A stretch of DNA of 41,408 nucleotides from assembly GCF_000827595.2 (NCBI RefSeq), contig NZ_LN776187.1:1-41408 (forward strand). Direction: 5' to 3'. The notes under the pieces are model-generated. The model searched no databases and was not told the DNA's origin. It saw only the letters and a program-made list of their open reading frames with translations. Position 1 is the first letter of the stretch, and each line of letters opens with the position of its first letter. Shown in pieces: positions 30,609 to 38,800 of the stretch. Source of the stretch: Necropsobacter massiliensis (GTDB lineage Bacteria > Pseudomonadota > Gammaproteobacteria > Enterobacterales > Pasteurellaceae). The translations under genes were made by a program, and so were the position numbers.

Positions 30609-33600
30609 GTGAAAGACTTAGTTAAGTTTTTAAAAACGCAATCAAAAACCTCAGAAGATTTTGATGTGATTAAAATTGGATTGGCCTCACCCGATATGAT
30701 CCGTTCTTGGTCATACGGTGAAGTCAAAAAACCGGAAACCATCAACTACCGTACATTTAAACCCGAACGCGACGGTCTGTTCTGTGCGCGTATCTTCGGG
30801 CCGGTAAAAGATTACGAATGTCTATGCGGTAAATATAAACGCTTAAAACACCGCGGTGTGATTTGTGAAAAATGCGGCGTGGAAGTGACGCAAGCAAAAG
30901 TGCGCCGTGAGCGCATGGGGCATATTGAACTCGCCTCGCCGGTGGCGCATATCTGGTTTTTAAAATCATTGCCGTCCCGTATCGGTTTATTATTGGATAT
31001 GCCGTTGCGCGATATTGAACGGGTGCTGTATTTTGAGTCCTATATTGTGATTGAACCGGGCATGACCGATCTGGAAAAAGGTCAGTTGTTAACCGAAGAA
31101 CAATATATGGATGCCGAAGATCGCTGGGCGGACGAATTCGATGCGAAAATGGGCGCCGAAGCCATTCAGTCCCTGCTGCGTGATATGGATTTAGAACAGG
31201 AATGCGAGACACTGCGTGAAGAATTGCAGGAAACCAATTCCGAGACCAAACGCAAAAAGATCACTAAGCGCTTGAAATTATTGGAAGCCTTTATTCAGTC
31301 TGGCAATAAACCGGAATGGATGGTGATGACTGTACTGCCGGTGTTGCCGCCGGATTTACGTCCGTTGGTGCCGTTGGATGGTGGTCGTTTTGCTACCTCC
31401 GATCTGAACGATTTATACCGTCGCGTGATTAACCGTAACAACCGTCTGAAACGTTTATTGGATTTGATTGCACCGGATATTATCGTGCGCAACGAAAAAC
31501 GTATGTTGCAGGAATCGGTCGACGCGCTGTTGGATAACGGTCGTCGCGGTCGCGCGATCACCGGTTCAAATCGTCGTCCATTAAAATCGTTGGCGGATAT
31601 GATCAAAGGTAAACAGGGTCGTTTCCGTCAGAACCTGTTGGGTAAACGTGTTGACTATTCCGGTCGTTCAGTTATTACTGTAGGGCCTTACTTACATCTG
31701 CATCAATGCGGTCTGCCGAAAAAAATGGCGTTGGAGTTATTCCGTCCGTTTATTTATGCAAAATTAGAAAGCCGCGGCTTCGCTACAACTATTAAAGCGG
31801 CGAAGAAAATGGTCGAGCGTGAAGACGCTATCGTATGGGATATTCTGGCTGAAGTGATCCGCGAACATCCGATTTTGTTAAACCGTGCACCAACCTTGCA
31901 CCGTCTGGGGATTCAGGCTTTTGAGCCGATTTTGATTGAAGGTAAGGCGATTCAGTTGCATCCGTTGGTTTGTGCGGCGTTCAACGCGGACTTCGATGGT
32001 GACCAAATGGCGGTTCACGTGCCGTTAACGCTGGAAGCGCAGTTGGAAGCGCGTGCGTTAATGATGTCCACCAATAACATTTTATCGCCAGCGAACGGTG
32101 AGCCGATTATCGTTCCGTCGCAGGACGTGGTGTTGGGGCTGTATTACATGACCCGCGATAAAGTGAACGGTAAAGGCGAAGGTATGTTGCTGCAAGACCC
32201 GCGTGAAGCGGAAAAAGCCTACCGCACCGGTCAGGCGGAACTGCATTCCCGCGTGAAAGTGCGGATTACCGAATATGTAAAAAATGCGGCGGACGAATTT
32301 GTGGCGCAAACTCATTTGGTCGATACCACCGTCGGTCGTGCTATTTTGTGGATGATCGCGCCGAAAGGTATGCCGTTTAAACTGTTTAACCAGACATTAG
32401 GCAAAAAAGCAATCTCAAAATTAATTAATGAAAGCTACCGTCGTCTGGGGTTAAAAGCCAGCGTTTTATTTGCCGACCAGATTATGTATACCGGTTTTGC
32501 TTATGCGGCACGTTCCGGTTCCTCCGTCGGTATTGACGATATGGTGATTCCGGCGAAGAAATACGAAATTATTTCCGCAGCGGAAAAAGAAGTTGCCGAG
32601 ATTCAGGAACAATTCCAGTCCGGTCTTGTGACCGCCGGCGAGCGCTATAACAAAGTGATCGATATTTGGGCGGCTGCTAATGAACGGGTTGCCAAAGCGA
32701 TGATGGAAAACTTGTCCACGGAAGAAGTGATTAACCGTGACGGTCAGCCGGAAAAACAAGCGTCTTTCAACAGCATCTTTATGATGGCGGATTCCGGGGC
32801 GCGTGGTTCCGCGGCGCAGATTCGTCAGTTGGCGGGAATGCGCGGCTTAATGGCGCGTCCGGACGGTTCGATTATCGAAACGCCGATTACCGCAAACTTC
32901 CGTGAAGGGCTGAACGTTCTGCAATACTTTATTTCCACTCACGGTGCACGTAAAGGTTTGGCGGATACGGCACTGAAAACGGCGAACTCCGGTTATCTAA
33001 CCCGTCGTTTAGTGGATGTAGCGCAGGATCTGGTTATTGTTGAAGACGACTGCGGCACCCATGAAGGTATCGTGATGACCCCGTTAATCGAGGGCGGTGA
33101 CGTAAAAGAAGCGCTGCGTGATCGCGTATTGGGTCGTGTGGCGGCGGAAGATATTCTGAAACCGGGTACCGAAGAAGTCTTGATTCCACGTAATACGCTG
33201 TTGGATGAAAGACTTTGTGATCTGATTGATGAAAACTCCGTAGACAGTATCAAAGTGCGGTCGGTTGTAACCTGTAATACCGATTTCGGTGTTTGTGCGA
33301 AATGTTACGGTCGTGATTTGGCGCGCGGACATCTGATTAATCAGGGCGAAGCGGTTGGTGTGATTGCGGCGCAATCTATCGGTGAGCCGGGTACACAGTT
33401 GACCATGCGTACATTCCATATCGGTGGTGCGGCGTCTGCGGCGGCGAAAGAATCCAGCGTTCAGGTGAAAAATACCGGTACGTTACGTTTAGCTAACGTC
33501 AAATCAGTGACTAACAAAGAAGGCAAACTGGTGCTGACTTCACGTAATACCGAATTGACCATTATTGATACTTTCGGACGTACTAAAGAACACTATAAAG

Positions 33601-34871
33601 TACCTTACGGTGCGGTGCTGAGCAAAGGCGACGGTCAGGAAGTGACTGCTGGCGAAGTAGTTGCCAACTGGGATCCGCATACAATGCCGGTTGTTTCCGA
33701 AGTGAGCGGTTTGGTTAAATTCGTGGATATTGTCGATGGTCTGACAGTTACCCGCCAAACCGATGAACTGACCGGCTTGTCCTCCATCGTGGTACAGGAT
33801 GTGGGTGAACGTGCGACGGCGGGTAAAGATCTGCGTCCGGCATTAAAATTGGTTGATGCGCAGGGCAATGACATCTTTATTCCAGGAACCGACGTGCTGG
33901 CACAATACTTCTTACCGGGTAAAGCGATTGTTACGCTTGACGATGGTGCGGAAGTATCGATTGGTGAACCGCTGGCGCGTATTCCACAGGAATCTGTGGG
34001 AACCAAAGATATTACCGGTGGTCTGCCGCGCGTAGCAGACTTGTTTGAAGCGCGTAAACCGAAAGAGCCGGCAATTCTGGCAGAAATTTCGGGTATTGTT
34101 TCTTTCGGCAAGGAAACCAAAGGTAAACGCCGCTTATTAATTACACCGACCGAAGGTGAAGTGTACGAAGAAATGATTCCGAAATGGCGTCAGCTCAACG
34201 TATTCGAAGGCGAAATGGTACAACGCGGCGATTTAATCTCCGACGGTGCGGAAACTCCGCATGATATTTTACGTTTACGTGGTGTGCATGCGGTCACCGA
34301 TTATATCGTTAATGAAGTGCAGGAAGTTTACCGCCTGCAAGGGGTAAAAATTAACGATAAACATATCGAAGTGATTGTGCGTCAGATGTTGCGCAAAGCC
34401 ATTATTACCAATGCTTACGATTCTGAATTCTTGGAAGGCGAGCAGGTGGAAGTGGCGCGCGTGAAGATCGTTAATCGTAAACGTGAAGCGGAAGGCAAAC
34501 CGTTGGTTGAGTTTGAACGCGAATTGTTGGGTATTACCAAGGCTTCATTGGCGACGGAATCCTTCATTTCTGCAGCGTCATTCCAAGAAACTACGCGCGT
34601 ATTAACTGAAGCGGCGGTTGCCGGTAAACGCGATGAATTACGCGGTCTAAAAGAAAATGTAATTGTCGGTCGTTTAATTCCTGCCGGTACCGGTTTTGCG
34701 TATCACCAAAACCGTGTGAAAAACCGTGCCGCCGGCATTGTTGAGGCGGATGTTGCGACAAAACTATCTGCCATCGACGATGAAGAAATCGCGGCTGAAT
34801 TTACATTCAGCGCAGATGATGCAACTGCAAGTTTGGCCGAAATGCTAAATATGGCGGATGATGCCGAATAA
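30609..34871 (+). CDS. rpoC: DNA-directed RNA polymerase subunit beta'
   Basis: This is the beta' subunit, which carries the catalytic magnesium site. I chose GTG 30609 (VKDLVKFLK), with AGGAG seven bases upstream. It gives 1420 residues (E. coli 1407), and an in-frame TTG at 30576 does not fit the family. The N-terminal zinc finger is [19 protein letters not shown]. The catalytic NADFDGD is at about residues 459-465, one more than in E. coli because of a one-residue insertion near residue 15. The second zinc site [11 protein letters not shown] is present. An uptake signal is embedded at 33252-33261. An inverted uptake-signal terminator follows. Confidence 0.98.
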   Translation: MKDLVKFLKTQSKTSEDFDVIKIGLASPDMIRSWSYGEVKKPETINYRTFKPERDGLFCARIFGPVKDYECLCGKYKRLKHRGVICEKCGVEVTQAKVRRERMGHIELASPVAHIWFLKSLPSRIGLLLDMPLRDIERVLYFESYIVIEPGMTDLEKGQLLTEEQYMDAEDRWADEFDAKMGAEAIQSLLRDMDLEQECETLREELQETNSETKRKKITKRLKLLEAFIQSGNKPEWMVMTVLPVLPPDLRPLVPLDGGRFATSDLNDLYRRVINRNNRLKRLLDLIAPDIIVRNEKRMLQESVDALLDNGRRGRAITGSNRRPLKSLADMIKGKQGRFRQNLLGKRVDYSGRSVITVGPYLHLHQCGLPKKMALELFRPFIYAKLESRGFATTIKAAKKMVEREDAIVWDILAEVIREHPILLNRAPTLHRLGIQAFEPILIEGKAIQLHPLVCAAFNADFDGDQMAVHVPLTLEAQLEARALMMSTNNILSPANGEPIIVPSQDVVLGLYYMTRDKVNGKGEGMLLQDPREAEKAYRTGQAELHSRVKVRITEYVKNAADEFVAQTHLVDTTVGRAILWMIAPKGMPFKLFNQTLGKKAISKLINESYRRLGLKASVLFADQIMYTGFAYAARSGSSVGIDDMVIPAKKYEIISAAEKEVAEIQEQFQSGLVTAGERYNKVIDIWAAANERVAKAMMENLSTEEVINRDGQPEKQASFNSIFMMADSGARGSAAQIRQLAGMRGLMARPDGSIIETPITANFREGLNVLQYFISTHGARKGLADTALKTANSGYLTRRLVDVAQDLVIVEDDCGTHEGIVMTPLIEGGDVKEALRDRVLGRVAAEDILKPGTEEVLIPRNTLLDERLCDLIDENSVDSIKVRSVVTCNTDFGVCAKCYGRDLARGHLINQGEAVGVIAAQSIGEPGTQLTMRTFHIGGAASAAAKESSVQVKNTGTLRLANVKSVTNKEGKLVLTSRNTELTIIDTFGRTKEHYKVPYGAVLSKGDGQEVTAGEVVANWDPHTMPVVSEVSGLVKFVDIVDGLTVTRQTDELTGLSSIVVQDVGERATAGKDLRPALKLVDAQGNDIFIPGTDVLAQYFLPGKAIVTLDDGAEVSIGEPLARIPQESVGTKDITGGLPRVADLFEARKPKEPAILAEISGIVSFGKETKGKRRLLITPTEGEVYEEMIPKWRQLNVFEGEMVQRGDLISDGAETPHDILRLRGVHAVTDYIVNEVQEVYRLQGVKINDKHIEVIVRQMLRKAIITNAYDSEFLEGEQVEVARVKIVNRKREAEGKPLVEFERELLGITKASLATESFISAASFQETTRVLTEAAVAGKRDELRGLKENVIVGRLIPAGTGFAYHQNRVKNRAAGIVEADVATKLSAIDDEEIAAEFTFSADDATASLAEMLNMADDAE

Positions 34872-34894
34872 ATTTTAAAATCTCATTAAATTTG

Positions 34895-34929
34895 AACCGC
34901 ACTTTAAGCAATTAAAGTGCGGTTTTTTT
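34895..34929 (+). terminator. Terminator of rpoBC made of inverted uptake signals
   Basis: AACCGCACTTTAA (34895-34907), a GCAA loop and TTAAAGTGCGGTT (34912-34924) give a perfect 13-bp stem. A run of seven Ts follows (34923-34929). Confidence 0.95.
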
Positions 34930-35124
34930 GTAGCATAAATATAACATTATAAAGCAACTGATGAATAGAAAGCCGTTATGTAAAGAACGATTATAGAATA
35001 GTCGCTGAACATATATTTTTTCGCCAGAAATAGATTAATTATCACCAATCATTAAGTTTTTGTCAGCTTATGTAAAGTTAGGTAAATGATCATCGTTTTA
35101 ACCATGATTAAGTAGGATGTTGAG

Positions 35125-35152
35125 TTGACAAAACTTTTAATTCGACTATAGT
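35125..35152 (+). promoter_or_regulatory. Near-consensus promoter directly before the octamer arrays
   Basis: A perfect -35 TTGACA (35125-35130), a 16-bp spacer and -10 TATAGT (35147-35152). Transcription would start near G35158/G35159, inside the first octamer. The rpoBC terminator lies about 200 bp upstream, so this is an independent start. Confidence 0.75.
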
Positions 35153-35153
35153 T

Positions 35154-35217
35154 CACTGGCGCACTGGCGCACTGGCGCACTGGCGCACTGGCGCACTGGC
35201 GCACTGGCGCACTGGCG
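35154..35217 (+). repeat. Octamer array 1: eight perfect CACTGGCG units
   Basis: Eight head-to-tail copies of CACTGGCG without a mismatch (units start at 35154, 35162, and so on to 35210). The 16-bp linker that follows is CAGACCTA CAGACGTG, so the next array stays in the same 8-bp register. Confidence 0.99.
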
Positions 35218-35233
35218 CAGACCTACAGACGTG

Positions 35234-35297
35234 CACTGGCGCACTGGCGCACTGGCGCACTGGCGCACTGGCGCACTGGCGCACTGGCGCACTGGCG
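35234..35297 (+). repeat. Octamer array 2: eight perfect CACTGGCG units
   Basis: Again exactly eight units (35234 to 35297), followed like array 1 by CAGACCTA. The distance between arrays is 80 bp (10 octamers), so the block of eight units plus CAGACCTA appears duplicated. Confidence 0.99.
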
Positions 35298-35395
35298 CAG
35301 ACCTATGTCTAGTACATTGTAAATATCTTATGTGTTATACAGACTCTATTAGTTTGTAGTAAGACTCGGCGTATTATGGCGTTTAGGTAAAACAG

Positions 35396-35442
35396 CCACT
35401 TATAAATATATTTTCCATTAAATATGTTTAAAGTGGTTTTTT
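35396..35442 (+). terminator. Rho-independent terminator of the octamer-repeat unit
   Basis: CCACTT (35396-35401) pairs with AAGTGG (35431-35436), and inside it TAAATATATTT (35403-35413) pairs with AAATATGTTTA (35420-35430), with one G-T pair and one bulged A. The loop is TCCATT. Six Ts follow (35437-35442). Confidence 0.85.
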
Positions 35443-35503
35443 ATTGTAAGTGAAAAGGTATTTACATTTTATTAAGGAAAGTAGTTGTTATGGAGATAAG
35501 CCG

Positions 35504-35683
35504 TTAAAACGGTTTATGTCGAATAGCATCGATCAGTAAAGGAATATCTTCGGTATTAATTTTAGGTTAAATCGCCATCTTAATTAGATAATGTGTTCGT
35601 TTGAGACAGCGGTTTATTCTCGCGAATTTAGATAGTAAAAATTGTTCATTGTTTGGGATATAACTCAATGAATAGTACTGTTT
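35504..35683 (-). pseudogene. Possible decayed coding remnant
   Basis: Read on the minus strand, one frame of about 59 codons has a single internal stop (TAA at 35569-35567) and ends at TAA 35506-35504. The product looks protein-like (for example NEQFLLSKFARIN and EDIPLLIDAIRHKPF), but I do not recognise a family. There is no start or ribosome binding site. It may be the tail of a lost gene or only chance. Confidence 0.2.
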
Positions 35684-35689
35684 TTATCG

Positions 35690-35705
35690 AGTGATATTTG
35701 TCACA
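35690..35705 (+). promoter_or_regulatory. CRP-like site upstream of the adhesin
   Basis: AGTGA-TATTTG-TCACA matches the CRP consensus TGTGA-N6-TCACA in nine of ten fixed positions. It lies about 100 bp before the adhesin start codon. I cannot assign the promoter it would act on with confidence. Confidence 0.5.
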
Positions 35706-35803
35706 CAGTTAGTCTTTTTTCTCTCGTTTTCATCAACGTAAAACACCCTTTGAAATAAAAGGGAAGAGTTTATTTTGTTTATTAGATTTAAAGGAATGTA
35801 TTT

Positions 35804-38800
35804 ATGAATAAAGTGTTTAAAGTTATCTGGAATCATACTACGCAGCATTTTGTTGTGGTATCCGAACTGGCAAATAATCGCGGCAAGGTTAAATCATCGG
35901 TTTCTTCTATAACGAAAAATCAAGGTGTACTGGCGCGTGTTGGTTTTACCTTAAGTGCGGTCGCTTTTTCTTTAATTTCATTCTCATCGACTGTGCATGC
36001 CGCAATATCGATGGATACTATGCGAGGTCTATACCCTTATAATACCGGCACGGCAACTGCCGGTGGTACCAATTCCATCGCCATAGGTAATAATTCCACA
36101 ACACGTGATAATGATTCTATTGCTATCGGCACCAATACATCGACTAGCGGAACGGGAGCGGTTGCATTGGGTTTCAGTGCCGGTGCATCGGTCAAAGATT
36201 CTATTGCAATCGGTAGCTTCGCCAAAGCCCAGCAGCAGAATGCGATTGCCATGGGCTACAATTCCACCGCGAAAGGGGTCAATTCCACTGCAATCGGCGT
36301 GGGTGCAACCAGCAACGGGATGTCCGCTATAGCCTTTGGTTATAATGCAACTGCAACCAGTTACGGCGGGGATACCAACGGTGCGACGGCTATCGGTGCC
36401 AATGCGACTGCCACCGGCATACAAGCGCTTGCGCTGGGGGCAAATGCCTCTGCAAACGCACAACAGTCTATGGCGATCGGTAATGATGCGTTTACCGCTG
36501 AATGGGGCGCGATCGTCATTGGAGGTGACGATTCTAATAATGTTTATACGTTTAATATCAGTTCTTCACCGGGCTATTTCCGCGAAGGAATCAATAATAA
36601 ATACCGTCAATCGGTTTCAAGCGGTATCGGTTCGGTGGTGGTTGGAGTTCATGCACAGGCGTTAAGCCAAGGCTCCACCGCCATCGGTATCGGCGCGACG
36701 GCAGGTTATGGTACCGGCACATCGGGGACTACCAATTTATCTTCAATAAACAGCACGAATAATATCGAAGCAACGGCAATCGGTGCAATGGCATCGGCAT
36801 TGACAAATCGGACAACCGCCGTAGGTTATAACACAACGGCTTTAGGTATTAATTCAACTGTAGTCGGGGCAGGATCGCGCGCGAACGGCACCGATTCGTT
36901 AGCGCTGGGTTCTATTTCTGCGGCAAACGGCGCTTATTCTTTAGCTGCCGGTTACAATGCGACTTCCGTTAACACGAAAGATATTGCTATCGGTACCAAT
37001 GTGACTGCCAAAGGCGGTAATAATGGTGCGAGTAGCGACATACCGGCAATTGCCATTGGCTATGGTTCAACAGTGACCGCGGATAAGTCTGTTGCAATCG
37101 GAATAAAAAACACGATTTCGGGCACCGATAAAAATAATAACGTCGTTAGCGGGGTAAATGTTTTCGGACATAATAATACTGTTGCCAATGCCAGCGATGT
37201 GACGATTATCGGGAATAATAACAATATTGCTGGCTCGACGAAAACCGATAATGCATTTATTTTAGGCAATAATGTGACGACAACCGCGACCAACTCCGTT
37301 TTTCTGGGTAATGGCAGTGCATATGTTGCCGAGGCAGGTACAACCAAAGGCCTGAGTCAATCATATACTTCGGACAGTTCGGTAATCAGCGGACAGGTAT
37401 TAAATTTTGCTGGCGGTGATATGGTTGCCGGCGTTGTCAGCGTCGGTAGCGCAAATGCGACCCGCCGTGTGCAAAATGTGGCGCCGGGCTTAATTTCCGC
37501 AACCAGTACAGACGCCATTAACGGCAGTCAGCTGTATGGTGTCGCCAATCTCTTAAATACGAAAATTGACAATGTTTCTGCTAATGCTGGTGTACATTAT
37601 TTCAGCGTTAATAGCAGTGGCGGGAATAACTATAACAATGACGGTGCAAAATCGGCAAACTCTATTGCGATCGGTAAAGACAGCACCATTGCGAGTGTGG
37701 CGAATTCAGGCATCGCACTGGGCAATAATTCAACAATTACCGATACGGCTAAAGCCAATAATACTGTAATCGGCGATTCGGCAACAATTCAAGGCGGTCA
37801 GGACAGCCTTGCCTTGGGGCGGGGCGCGACAGTGAGCACAAATGTCGAAAACAGTGCGATTGCCATCGGTAACGCCAGTAAAGTCGAAGCCGCGCAAGGC
37901 GGCATTGCGATCGGTAATGGATCGGCGGTGGGAACATCGGCAAACAATGGCGCCATTGCGATCGGGCAACAATCCAATGTTACCGGCGTTAGTGCGATTG
38001 CGCTGGGGAATAATGCTAGTGTCACCGGCGCACAGCAGGGGTCGATTGCCATTGGTAATAACACCAATGTAACCAGCACAGGGCAGGGCACGGTGGCAGT
38101 GGGGTCGGATACGCAAGTGTCTGTCGGCAATGCGGTTGCTGTGGGGGATAATATTACCATTAACGGACAATATTCCGTCGCAGTGGGATCGTCAAGCAAT
38201 GTGAGCAGCAGTGCGGTGAGCGCCGTGGCAATCGGACACGGCAGTAATGTATCTAAAAATTATGGGATCGCGATTGGTAACGGCAGTACTGTTTCCGGTG
38301 ACGGTTTAAACGGTACTGCATTAGGCGCAAATGCGTCCGTAACGGTGCAAAATGGCGTTGCAATTGGTAGCGGAAGTGTGGCGGATCGAAATTCTTGGGA
38401 TGCCGCTGGCTATTCACCCTATATTCCGGCGACAGCTGATGAGGCTCAAAAAACGGCAATCAATAATACTAAAGCCTCTCGCGGTGCGGTTAGTGTCGGT
38501 TCGTCGGAGGTAAAACGCCAGATTATCAATGTAGCGGCAGGTTCGGCGGATAGCGATGCGGTTAACGTCGCCCAATTGAAAGCGGCGGTTTCCAATGCTT
38601 CATCATGGAATATTCAGGAAAATACTGCTCAAAAAGATGTGGTAGGTTCCGGCGATCATGTGAATTTTGCCAATGGAACGGGGACAACGGCGAATGTTTC
38701 CGTTGATCCTACCGGCAGTACTGCAACAGTAACCTATTCTGTGAATCAGTCTGACTTGTCTGTCGCAACTGATGGTACGGTAAGTGCGGTGCAAAACGGC

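Larger units (their letters stand above)
35158..35442 (+). ncRNA. Putative octamer-repeat RNA, about 285 nt
   Basis: This transcription unit is predicted from three signals: the promoter at 35125-35152, the two octamer arrays and the terminator ending at 35442. The RNA would begin within array 1, carry about 15 complete CACUGGCG units interrupted by a 16-nt linker, then about 100 nt of unique sequence, then the terminator stem. No ATG frame longer than a few codons lies in it. An in-frame GTG at 35231 would give a 42-codon repeat peptide without a ribosome binding site. It is not CsrB-like (no GGA motifs), not a CRISPR (no spacers), and no toxin gene follows as in type III toxin-antitoxin loci. 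The function is unknown; a decoy for a protein or small RNA is one guess. Confidence 0.55.
34930..35803. other. Gene-poor stretch between rpoC and the trimeric adhesin
   Basis: The 874 bp hold, in order, about 190 bp of plain AT-rich sequence, a strong promoter, two octamer arrays, a Rho-independent terminator, a possible decayed minus-strand frame, a CRP-like site and the adhesin leader. There is no intact protein gene. The high GC of the octamers (6 of 8 bases) contrasts sharply with the AT-rich flanks. A small hairpin CCCTTT/AAAGGG (35745-35762) precedes the adhesin. Confidence 0.7.

Noticed and set aside
30757..31212. 151-codon minus-strand frame inside rpoC
   Set aside because: It is antisense to a conserved, essential gene and shows no independent coding signals.
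35154..35297. Octamer arrays as a CRISPR array
   Set aside because: The units are 8 bp, directly abutting, with no spacers; no cas genes are present.
35154..35442. Type III toxin-antitoxin antitoxin RNA
   Set aside because: The repeat is far shorter than known antitoxin repeats, and the next gene is an adhesin, not a ToxN-like nuclease.
35929..35936. ACTGGCGC inside the adhesin signal region as a link to the octamer RNA
   Set aside because: One 8-mer match is expected by chance in 41 kb, and it is in the same sense as the repeats, so it could not pair with the RNA.
36029..36463. 144-codon minus-strand frame in the adhesin head
   Set aside because: It is a shadow of the repetitive head codons with no ribosome binding site or family match.
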